A DNA stretch of 64,000 nucleotides, taken from positions 868,001 through 932,000 of the forward strand of contig NZ_CP137142.1 in NCBI RefSeq assembly GCF_045287255.1, in the 5' to 3' direction. Below, one piece after another: positions 25,607-32,734 of this stretch; positions within the stretch are counted from its first letter, which is position 1, and every line of letters starts with the position of its first letter. The notes beneath the pieces are model-generated. The model had not been told where the DNA came from and ran no database searches. It was given only the letters and a program-made list of their open reading frames with translations. The translations under genes and the position numbers were made by a program. The stretch is from Henriciella sp045287255 (GTDB taxonomy: Bacteria > Pseudomonadota > Alphaproteobacteria > Caulobacterales > Hyphomonadaceae).

Positions 25607-26308
25607 TTAAGCGGCCACAGCTTCTTTCTTCGGCTTTGGGTCACGTAGAACATAGCCGCGGCCCCAAACTGTTTCGATGTGATGATCGCCACCGGTGGCC
25701 TGCTGCAGCTTTTTGCGCAGCTTACAGATGAAGACATCGATGATCTTGAGTTCTGGCTCGTCCATGCCGCCATAGAGGTGGTTGAGGAACATTTCCTTGG
25801 TCAGGGTTGTGCCCTTGCGCAGGGAAAGCAGCTCGAACATCTGGTATTCTTTACCGGTGAGGTGGACGCGCTCATCATCGACTTCAACAGTCTTTGCATC
25901 CAGATTGACGACAATATCGCCGGTCCGGATAACACTTTCCGCGTGACCCTTCGAGCGACGGACGATCGCTGTAATGCGGGCAATCAATTCGTCTTTGTTG
26001 AATGGTTTGGTCAAATAGTCATCTGCGCCGTAACCAAGGGTCTTAACTTTGGCTTCGATATCCGGGTTGCCCGACAGGATCAGAACCGGTGTGTTGACCC
26101 GTGCCATACGCAGTTGCTTAAGCACGTCATAACCAGAGATATCCGGAAGTGAGAGGTCGAGAATGATGATGTCATACTCGTACACTTTGCCGAGATCGAC
26201 ACCTTCTTCGCCAAGGTCAGTTGTGTAGATATTGAAGCCAGCGGCTTTCAACATCAGCTCAATACTCCGGGCGACGGCATTGTCGTCCTCAATCAATAAT
26301 ACTCGCAT
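25607..26308 (-). CDS. ctrA: Cell-cycle master response regulator CtrA
   Basis: This 233-residue OmpR-type regulator is CtrA: phospho-acceptor Asp51 in IIILDLSLPDISGYDV, the ILSGNPDIEAKVKTLGYGADDYLTKPF region, and a winged helix with LTGKEYQMFELLSLRKG. The protein ends in AVAA, like the ClpXP-recognised Ala-Ala end of Caulobacter CtrA. In Caulobacterales CtrA controls replication initiation, flagella and division through the CckA-ChpT relay. The upstream region carries three GANTC sites and a CtrA-box-like sequence, as expected for cell-cycle and auto-regulation. It lies downstream of flhG on the same strand. Confidence 0.97.
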   Translation of the reverse strand: MRVLLIEDDNAVARSIELMLKAAGFNIYTTDLGEEGVDLGKVYEYDIIILDLSLPDISGYDVLKQLRMARVNTPVLILSGNPDIEAKVKTLGYGADDYLTKPFNKDELIARITAIVRRSKGHAESVIRTGDIVVNLDAKTVEVDDERVHLTGKEYQMFELLSLRKGTTLTKEMFLNHLYGGMDEPELKIIDVFICKLRKKLQQATGGDHHIETVWGRGYVLRDPKPKKEAVAA

Positions 26309-26320
26309 CTTCAGCTCCCC

Positions 26321-26406
26321 GAATCAGTCTAAGTTTATGTTAGCCGGATCGTTAACGATTGTGAATCTAGGTAATGATGGTTACTAAGGATTTAACAATC
26401 GGATTC
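26321..26406 (-). promoter_or_regulatory. ctrA promoter region: GANTC cluster and CtrA-box-like dyad
   Basis: GANTC sites lie at 26321-26325, 26363-26367 and 26402-26406, three in 86 bases. CTAA-GTTTATG-TTAG at 26329-26343 fits the CtrA pattern TTAA-N7-TTAA with one mismatch in each half. The window to the ctrA start codon is 13 bases. This matches the CcrM-sensitive, self-regulated ctrA promoter known in Caulobacter. Confidence 0.6.
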
Positions 26407-26431
26407 GAAACGACTTTTTTGTTCATACCTC

Positions 26432-27271
26432 TTAACAATGTAGTGCCTGACCTGGTTCGCTGAGCAGCGTGTGGGCAATGGCAATTGCGTCCTGAATCGG
26501 CTGCGAGGAGGGGTCAGTTGAAATTAACGTTCGCTGTGACCGGATGGCTTCACGAACCGCGTCGTCGCGCATAATTGTCCCGGACAGAGCTGGGCGGAAA
26601 CCCAGGAACGTCTGGCAGGCGCGCGAAACCGCTTCATAAGTGCGCTGTCCGGCGGCACGGGTTTCGCATTGATTGATCGCAATCACTTGCTCAACATTTG
26701 GCGCGTAGCCTTTGAGCACTTTGATGAAGGCATAAGCATCCGTCATCGAGGTTGGCTCGTCGGTGATAATCATCACCACTTTGTCAGCCGCTCGCGCAAG
26801 ACGCATGCAATTATTTTCAATCCCGGCCCCAAGGTCGAGGATGACTTGATCATATTGCAGGGCGAGGGCGGAGAGGCCCGCCGCAAGACGCGCAACCTCA
26901 TCAGAGGAAAGCTCAGCAAGAGCGCCTGACCCGGAACGACCGGGCAGCACATCAAAGCCGCCTTGCGTTGAGCCGCCATCAACTGGCGTGACCGCGTCTT
27001 CGAGCTCGACCCAACCTGCGATGACCGCAGCGAGATCGGTTTCTGGCGCGATACCAAGCTGAACATCGACATTGGCGAGGCCAAGGTCGCCATCAACGAG
27101 CAGGGTTTTCTTACCAGCCTGCGCAAAGGCACTGGCGAGCGTAATCGACATGAAAGTCTTGCCGACACCGCCTTTACCGGAGCCAACAGCAATGATCGAA
27201 GCGGGAGTGACACGCCGTGGAGGCATTTTCTTTTCCGGTCGGTCCATCGATTTAGGAAGAAGAAAACTCAT
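26432..27271 (-). CDS. flhG: MinD/ParA-type ATPase FlhG (YlxH/FleN)
   Basis: This 279-residue ATPase has the deviant Walker A GSGKGGVGKT, then DGDLGLANVDVQLG and ILDLGAGI, typical of FlhG/FleN, which limits flagellar number and works with FlhF at the pole. Its start codon overlaps the flhF stop by one base, showing translational coupling. Unlike FlhF beside it, all nucleotide motifs look intact. Confidence 0.9.
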   Translation of the reverse strand: MSFLLPKSMDRPEKKMPPRRVTPASIIAVGSGKGGVGKTFMSITLASAFAQAGKKTLLVDGDLGLANVDVQLGIAPETDLAAVIAGWVELEDAVTPVDGGSTQGGFDVLPGRSGSGALAELSSDEVARLAAGLSALALQYDQVILDLGAGIENNCMRLARAADKVVMIITDEPTSMTDAYAFIKVLKGYAPNVEQVIAINQCETRAAGQRTYEAVSRACQTFLGFRPALSGTIMRDDAVREAIRSQRTLISTDPSSQPIQDAIAIAHTLLSEPGQALHC

Positions 27272-28275
27272 TATGCTGCTCCTCTAAGGGCGACATGGGC
27301 GGGCGCATCTTCAGTCAGAAGCTGAGCCAGCCGGTTCGGCGTTGCGGGCACGAGACCTCCGCCGATGAAAGGTGTGACAGCCAGATGTGCGAAGGCGATG
27401 CCTGCGCTCGACAGGGCGGAGACAATACCGCCTCGGCGCCGGGTGACATCCAGCTTGGTGACGATGGCGCGTTTAATGCCGCACCGGGCAAAAGCTTTGG
27501 CCATGTCGGCCTGATCTTCAGGATGCCCCTCGGCGCTGATCACCAGCACTGGTTCGGCCTTGATCACCGGAATGAGGTCCTGAAGGCTGGCCATATCCTC
27601 CTGATCAAACGGGACAATGGCTGGCAGATCGATAACACAGCGTTGTTTATTATCGCGAATGGTCTTGAGCGTTTCGAACAGCGCGTCTGGTGTGCTGACG
27701 CTTCTGATCTGGTCCTGCTCCCGCTCCAGATAAGCCGCCAGTTGTGCGCCGCCCGCGGTGGAGTCGAGGTCGGCAGCAACAGGAAGAACTTCAGACTTGG
27801 TGACAGATGCGCGGCGAGTCAGTTTCGCGGCGACGGCTGTGCGGCCATGCCCCGGCGGACCAACCAACAAGATGTCATTTTCGAGCCGCGGGGCAATCGG
27901 GCGACAGATAATGTGCTTTTCCAGTCCGGCAGAAATTGCCGCGGTTGGGTCCGTCACACTTGTATCGCTGGCAAAGCCTGAGTCGGCGACCCTTTCGGCA
28001 AAACGCTGTGGCGCACCATGCCAGAGTAGAGCGTCGCGAACACGATTGCGCAAAGGATTGTCTGTCAGGCGCGGTGTCAGTGGAGCGCCTATCCGGGAAA
28101 TAATCCCCGACCCAGACGGCACCATGCCCCCGCCCAGCTTATCCGTGGCCGCCCGCACCTCAACACCACCAGGGACCTCGCGCTCTGATAGGATAATGGC
28201 ATCATCACCCATCTCGGCGAAGATCATTGCCTTGGCAGCCTCTAGGGACTCGGCGGCAAACATCTTCATTCGCAT
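27271..28275 (-). CDS. flhF: FlhF-like SRP-type GTPase with degenerate nucleotide motifs
   Basis: This 334-residue protein has the FlhF N-terminus (MKMFAAESLEAAKAMIFAEM, DAIILSER) and the NG-domain layout of the SRP GTPase that positions the polar flagellum. The P-loop reads GPPGHGRT at residues 139-146, with Arg145 instead of the invariant Lys. The G3 DTAGR motif is DLPAI (216-220), while TKLD (273-276) is kept. It therefore may bind GTP weakly or not at all and act as a scaffold. It sits between fliN and flhG in a minus-strand operon. The family call is good; the activity is doubtful. Confidence 0.85.
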   Translation of the reverse strand: MRMKMFAAESLEAAKAMIFAEMGDDAIILSEREVPGGVEVRAATDKLGGGMVPSGSGIISRIGAPLTPRLTDNPLRNRVRDALLWHGAPQRFAERVADSGFASDTSVTDPTAAISAGLEKHIICRPIAPRLENDILLVGPPGHGRTAVAAKLTRRASVTKSEVLPVAADLDSTAGGAQLAAYLEREQDQIRSVSTPDALFETLKTIRDNKQRCVIDLPAIVPFDQEDMASLQDLIPVIKAEPVLVISAEGHPEDQADMAKAFARCGIKRAIVTKLDVTRRRGGIVSALSSAGIAFAHLAVTPFIGGGLVPATPNRLAQLLTEDAPAHVALRGAA

Positions 28276-28386
28276 ACAGTTACTCCACTTTGATAAGGAG
28301 CACTGTCAGGTGAATTGGTTAACAGAATCTCTCGATTTGTTAGCTTTTCACAGGTTTCATGATTTCTGTGGATAAAGGCAGGTGGG

Positions 28387-28644
28387 TTAGGCCGCGCGCC
28401 GCTCGTCGATAATTTCGCTTAAGGTTACGCCGAGTTGACCATCAGCGATCACCAGACGCCCGCGGGCCATCAGGCGGTCAGAAACATAGATATCGACTTG
28501 GTCACGGGTTTCACGGTCCAGCGCCAGAATATCACCGTGCGACATGGCCATGAGCTCCTCAACCGGCATGCGGGCTTCACCCAGAACCACGTCAACGCGG
28601 ACCGGGGCATCCATAAGGCTGTTTTTGAGGGCGCGATTGTGCAT
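28387..28644 (-). CDS. fliN: Flagellar motor switch protein FliN
   Basis: This 85-residue protein is a minimal FliN (SpoA domain): VRVDVVLGEARMPVEELMAMSHGDILAL, then VDIYVSDRLMARGRLVIADGQLGVTLSEI. FliN forms the lower part of the C-ring and docks the export ATPase complex. It lacks the extra N-terminal segment of many FliN proteins. It lies 71 bases after the small unknown ORF and about 110 bases before flhF. Confidence 0.93.
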   Translation of the reverse strand: MHNRALKNSLMDAPVRVDVVLGEARMPVEELMAMSHGDILALDRETRDQVDIYVSDRLMARGRLVIADGQLGVTLSEIIDERRAA

Positions 28645-28715
28645 GTCGTTAACTATTCCGAATCAGGTGTGAAAAGGCAAGGTCGTTCTCAAAGGTTGAG
28701 TCTTGGTGAACGTGA

Positions 28716-29078
28716 CTAGCTTTTATCAAAAAGATCTGTCTGTCCCTCAATTAAAGTTGCGGCCAATCGGCGAACCTTTGCCAGTGCAATGCTTCGGTCA
28801 TGTTCGTCTAGGGTCGCTGTGTCGAGATGACTGGCGAGATCCACCACGAGGCCCAGAGCTGATTTCATCTCTTTTGAAATGGTTTGAAGCTGTTCGGCTT
28901 GAGCGCTGAGCGTTTCATCACGAACCAGAGCGGCTGTGCCGTCACGTGTTTCGGCGAGCAGGGTAGCAAGTTCATCTGCCGTCAGGACGATATCGCCGTG
29001 CGTATCCGCCTGTGGTTCTGGCGGATTAAAGCCGGGGTCAAATGGGAAGGGGGCAAGTTTGGCGAGGTGCTGCGTCAT
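28716..29078 (-). CDS. Small flagellar-cluster protein (FlbE/FliH-position)
   Basis: I do not recognise this 120-residue protein by motif. It occupies the place between fliG and fliN where Caulobacter has flbE (FliH-like), and its opening LAKLAPFPFDPGFNPPE recalls the FliH/FlbE N-terminal Phe/Pro patch, but it is much shorter. A predicted helix runs from about residue 45 to 115. It overlaps the fliG stop by four bases, so it is coupled to fliG. A cut-down FliH/FlbE is a reasonable guess, not a finding. Confidence 0.6.
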   Translation of the reverse strand: MTQHLAKLAPFPFDPGFNPPEPQADTHGDIVLTADELATLLAETRDGTAALVRDETLSAQAEQLQTISKEMKSALGLVVDLASHLDTATLDEHDRSIALAKVRRLAATLIEGQTDLFDKS

Positions 29079-29995
29079 TCAACCAGCTCCGCATCTGGAC
29101 CCTTATTGGAGAGCAAGTCGCCGCGTTGGGCGAGCTTGCGGGCCAGCGCGGCGATATCCTGCCGCGCCTGTTCAATCTCATTGCGGCGGAAGGGGCCGTT
29201 GCTTTCAATCTCACTGCGCAGAACCTCAGCCGCGCGCTGGGTCATGTTGCGATAGAAGGCGTCGGCGGTGATATCCGAGGCGTCTTGCAGGGCCGTGATC
29301 AGGACAGTGCGATCAATGCTGGCGAGCAGGGTCTGGACGCTCGCCGGGTCAAGCGTTGCCAGATCATCAAAAGTGAACATCAGACCGCGAATACGCTCGG
29401 CGCTGCCGGGTTCCAATTCTTCCAGGCCAGCCATCATGACCGGGGCCAGGCGACTATCGATGCGGTTCATGATGCCTGCGAGGCGATCTTGCCCGCTCCG
29501 GACGCTTTGTGAAGCGCGCGCAGATTGGCGTGCAGCATAGGCGGTTTCGATGGTGGTCAGCGCGGATGGGTGAACGTTTGTGAGGCCCATCATGCGATAC
29601 AAAGCCTTAAGCGCGATTTGTTTGGGCAGAGCCTGAACAGCCGCAGCAGCGGTTTCCTCAGGCAGGATGGAGAGAACCAGAGCTGCGATTTGCGGACTTT
29701 CCGGAGCAATGAAGGTAACCAGATCGGGCACTTGATCCGGGGCAAGACTGGACAGACCTGTTGCCGCTTCCGTTGGGGTGGTCTCGGCCAAGGTCATCGC
29801 GGTCAAGTAGGATTCGGTTGCGTTCGCGGTCATGTCCGGGGCGACATCCTGCATGGCCGTGCGGAGGCGTGTTGCTTCCTCAGGAGTCAGAACGTTCCAG
29901 ATGGCGGAGGCATCTTCGCCAAGCGCCTGCATCAGTGCGGCGCTGCGGGCGATACCATGGGCGGTCTGGGGTTGTTCGGCGAGGGCAGTGCTCAT
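29075..29995 (-). CDS. fliG: Flagellar motor switch protein FliG
   Basis: This 306-residue FliG connects the MS-ring to the C-ring and carries the torque surface. The C-terminal domain is clear: MFTFDDLATLD, then AEVLRSEIESNGPFRRNEIE. Positions of the E. coli torque residues Lys264, Arg281, Asp288, Asp289 and Arg297 correspond to Gln237, Arg254, Ser261, Glu262 and Arg270, so three of five charges are kept. The N-terminal FliF-binding part is divergent. ATGA overlaps with the fliF stop, so the two are coupled. Confidence 0.92.
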   Translation of the reverse strand: MSTALAEQPQTAHGIARSAALMQALGEDASAIWNVLTPEEATRLRTAMQDVAPDMTANATESYLTAMTLAETTPTEAATGLSSLAPDQVPDLVTFIAPESPQIAALVLSILPEETAAAAVQALPKQIALKALYRMMGLTNVHPSALTTIETAYAARQSARASQSVRSGQDRLAGIMNRIDSRLAPVMMAGLEELEPGSAERIRGLMFTFDDLATLDPASVQTLLASIDRTVLITALQDASDITADAFYRNMTQRAAEVLRSEIESNGPFRRNEIEQARQDIAALARKLAQRGDLLSNKGPDAELVE

Positions 29996-30639
29996 GTGTC
30001 ACTCCGCATCCAGTTCCGGATGATATTGGCGGTGCGTTCCGGGGCGGCATTAGCAAGGGCGGCTGCCGTTTTTGCTGAAGGGGCGTTTGCAGCAGGCGCC
30101 TGCATCATTGGGGCCCTGTCATTTGCGGCGGGATATGCAGCGGTTTCTGTCGGCCGTTCAGGGATAGGGCGGGGAAGGGACACTAGCACAATGCCAAAGG
30201 ACAGAAGCACGATCAGGCCAAGGCCGCCAAGCTCCGCTAAGGCGCGTGGCGATAAAGACTCAAAGCCGGTGCGTGCAAACGGGGTTTGCGTAATCCTCAG
30301 AGTGTCTGAGGTCGCATCAAAGCCGCGCGCGGTGATTAAGGTTTCAATCTGCGCTGTATAAGATGAGGTCGCACCATCGGTCAGAGCCGGGCCATCGACC
30401 ATGATGAGCCAGACTGTCTGTCCGGTTGCGTCTCTTTGGATGGAGGTGCGGACGTGATCATGTCCGATCACAGGTTCAAGCAGAGCTGTAAGTGTGCGCT
30501 CCTGATGCGAGCCAATATTTTGTGTCGCGACGGGCGCTGAAAACAGGGCCTGAGCGCGCAGCAACAAAACCCCCGCCGCCACAAGCATGGCAACGAGGGC
30601 AAGGGTTTTCGTGGTGGTTGAACGAGTGTTGCCGTCCAT
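29992..30639 (-). CDS. fliF: Reduced FliF (MS-ring protein lacking RBM1, RBM2 and beta-collar)
   Basis: FliF is normally about 530-570 residues; this one has 215 with no frameshift visible. It keeps transmembrane helix 1 (about 11-29), an RBM3-like region with LLEPVIGHDHVRTSIQRD (53-70) and IETLITARGFDATSDTLRI (98-116, the avGfd..RgD equivalent), helix 2 (about 138-155), and the FliG-binding end IIRNWM (206-211). RBM1, RBM2 and the beta-collar insertion within RBM3 are missing. It overlaps fliG by four bases and lies downstream of sciP. The identity rests on the motifs and synteny; whether it still builds a ring is unknown. Confidence 0.82.
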   Translation of the reverse strand: MDGNTRSTTTKTLALVAMLVAAGVLLLRAQALFSAPVATQNIGSHQERTLTALLEPVIGHDHVRTSIQRDATGQTVWLIMVDGPALTDGATSSYTAQIETLITARGFDATSDTLRITQTPFARTGFESLSPRALAELGGLGLIVLLSFGIVLVSLPRPIPERPTETAAYPAANDRAPMMQAPAANAPSAKTAAALANAAPERTANIIRNWMRSDT

Positions 30640-30693
30640 CTACGCGCGCGCCTTGCCTGTCTCTACAGATAGGCAATCTTAGGCGCGTTCACG

Positions 30694-30708
30694 TAAACGG
30701 CGCTTTAA
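30694..30708 (-). promoter_or_regulatory. CtrA-box-like sequence before fliF
   Basis: Read on the plus strand, TAAA-CGGCGCT-TTAA fits TTAA-N7-TTAA with one mismatch. It lies 55 bases upstream of the fliF start and 16 bases before the sciP stop, in the place where a CtrA-driven flagellar promoter would be expected. Confidence 0.5.
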
Positions 30709-30723
30709 CGATAATGCGCGGGC

Positions 30724-31002
30724 CTAGCGATACTGCTGTATGCGGGTCGCGCGCAGGCCTTTGCGGCCATGGGAAGAGTAAAGACGAGACCAACCGGCGA
30801 ATTCTTCTTCGGTCAGGTCATAACGCTCCAGCGCTTCGGTTTGTGTCAGCAAGCCGCCAGATACGGCTGCGACAACTTCCGCCTTGCGGCGGGTCACCCA
30901 GCGGGAAACACCGGGCTTTGGAAGGTCATCAATTGTCAGCGGTCGGCCGTCTGGGCCTTTCACGCTGATGGCTTTTGCATTCTGCGCCATAATATCCACC
31001 AT
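30724..31002 (-). CDS. sciP: SciP-type CtrA inhibitor (DUF1153)
   Basis: This 92-residue protein matches SciP: GPDGRPLTIDDLP, SRWVTRRKAEVVAAV.GGLL, and the closing RKGLRATRIQQYR. In Caulobacter SciP binds CtrA or its DNA sites in G1 and represses CtrA-activated genes, including flagellar ones. A second ATG at 30990 (MAQNAK) is an alternative start. It sits upstream of the fliF operon and two operons from ctrA on the same strand, so activator, inhibitor and target genes lie within 6 kb. Confidence 0.93.
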   Translation of the reverse strand: MVDIMAQNAKAISVKGPDGRPLTIDDLPKPGVSRWVTRRKAEVVAAVSGGLLTQTEALERYDLTEEEFAGWSRLYSSHGRKGLRATRIQQYR

Positions 31003-31141
31003 CTTCTATTAGTCCAAATGGCCGCTTTCTGCAGCCATGGCCCGTTTATACAGGAGCCAACTTAAAGGCTCTTTCAGCGCGCAAGATTTATTTTCATGAA
31101 AATTCGACAGGTTCTTCGAGGCAGCGTTAGGGCTATCTTTG

Positions 31142-31197
31142 CAAACCTGTACCGGATTGGAGCAGGTTTGGGTTACTGCAATATTTATTGCAGGTTT
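31142..31197. promoter_or_regulatory. Dyad cluster upstream of sciP
   Basis: CAAACCTG (31142-31149) is mirrored by CAGGTTTG (31163-31170). CTGCAATA-TT-TATTGCAG at 31176-31193 is a perfect 18-base dyad, and a second CAGGTTT follows at 31191-31197, making direct repeats 28 bases apart. The region lies between mnmA and sciP (both minus strand), about 140-190 bases before the sciP start, and could be a binding site or the end of the mnmA transcript. Confidence 0.5.
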
Positions 31198-31295
31198 CAA
31201 GCGAACCAGCAGGTGTCTGGGTGTGGTGCATAAGTGTTTGGCAGAACGCCGATTTTTCTTTTTGAATGATGATTGGTGCCAACAGGTGTACTATC

Positions 31296-32498
31296 CTAAG
31301 CGCGCAAGCGTTCGTCTGCGGCAATCGTGGTTGCAATAAAGCCGCCGCCGAGTATGCGGGTTGTGCCGTTGGCATCATAGAAAACGCTGGCCTGTCCACG
31401 GGCGACACCTTCTTCGGGATTGTCGAACCAGACGGCCGGCGCGCCATTATCCCAGCCAAGCCGGGCTGGGGTTGGCGGGCGGGTTGAGCGCACGCGGACC
31501 AGAACTGGCTCACCGCGATCGCAGGCCTCTTCCAATGTGCCATCGCCGAGCCAGTTCAGCTCTTCCATGGTCAGACCGGCGGTCAGCAAGGCTTCGCGTG
31601 GTCCAACCACGACTTCGCGATTAGGCGCATTGATCTTGACGACGAAAAGCGGTTCGCCAGTGGCAACACCCAAACCGCGGCGTTGGCCGATTGTGTAATG
31701 GATGACGCCATTATGGTCGCCAAGCTCGCGGCCATCGAGATGCACGATCTTACCCCCGCGCCCGGAACCGGGGCGCAGCTTTTCAACGACTTTGGCGTAC
31801 GAGCCTTCGGGGACGAAGCAGATGTCCTGACTGTCCGGTTTCGCGGCTACGGGCAGGTCGAAATGATCGGCGAGTTCGCGCACCTGCGTCTTGGGCAGGT
31901 CGCCGAGCGGGAAGCGGACATAGTCGAGTTGCTCTTTGGTGGTGGCAAAGAGAAAGTAGGACTGGTCTCGGCTGGCATCGGCGGCGCGGTGCAGCTCTGG
32001 CTCATGCTCACCCATCAAGCGTTTGATATAGTGCCCGGTGGCGAGACAATCAGCGCCGAGGTCTTTCGCAGTGCGCAAGAGGTCCGAGAATTTGACGGTC
32101 TGGTTGCAGCGAATGCATGGGATCGGTGTCGCGCCGGACAGGTAAGTGTCGGCGAAGTCTTCCATCACCTGTTCTTTAAACCGGGACTCATAATCGAGAA
32201 CATAATGCGGGATGCCGATCTGATCGGAGACATTGCGGGCATCATGAATGTCTTGTCCGGCGCAGCAGGCGCCCTTTTTCTCAATCGCCGCGCCATGGTC
32301 GTAAAGCTGTAGCGTAATGCCGATCACATCATAGCCGCGGGCTTTTAGCAGGGCCGCGACCACAGAGCTATCGACCCCGCCAGACATGGCGGCAACAACG
32401 CGCGTTTCAGAAGGGGGCTTGGCAAAGCCAAGGCTGTTCAGCTCACCCGGCGCAGGGGCGGGCTCTGGCGCGGTCAGCGCCTTAAGATCAATCGTCAT
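31296..32498 (-). CDS. mnmA: tRNA-specific 2-thiouridylase MnmA
   Basis: This 400-residue enzyme thiolates U34 of tRNA for Lys, Glu and Gln. The PP-loop AAMSGGVDSSVVAALL binds ATP, the catalytic cysteine appears in PCIRCN and the second in QDICFVPEG. GGAG precedes the ATG at 32498; an in-frame TTG at 32510 also exists. Motifs and length are typical of the family. It faces the divergent LytTR gene, with 236 bases between them in which I see no clear element. Confidence 0.96.
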   Translation of the reverse strand: MTIDLKALTAPEPAPAPGELNSLGFAKPPSETRVVAAMSGGVDSSVVAALLKARGYDVIGITLQLYDHGAAIEKKGACCAGQDIHDARNVSDQIGIPHYVLDYESRFKEQVMEDFADTYLSGATPIPCIRCNQTVKFSDLLRTAKDLGADCLATGHYIKRLMGEHEPELHRAADASRDQSYFLFATTKEQLDYVRFPLGDLPKTQVRELADHFDLPVAAKPDSQDICFVPEGSYAKVVEKLRPGSGRGGKIVHLDGRELGDHNGVIHYTIGQRRGLGVATGEPLFVVKINAPNREVVVGPREALLTAGLTMEELNWLGDGTLEEACDRGEPVLVRVRSTRPPTPARLGWDNGAPAVWFDNPEEGVARGQASVFYDANGTTRILGGGFIATTIAADERLRA

Positions 32499-32734
32499 AT
32501 CACACTCCAAACGGGTTCAAGGCCCGCAGCAGATGGGTTTAGACGCGGCATATAGGCGATGATGGGAGATTTGTCAGGTCACCATGCCAGTTGAGACTTT
32601 CGGCATTCGCGTGACTATTCGACGAAGCGCTCGCTTTTAGCGTTGTATGACAATCGGTTTAGTTGACCCTGTGGCGCGCTTCCGTCAGCTTGTGACAGAT
32701 GTAATGAAGTGACAAAAGTGGTCGGGTTGAACCT

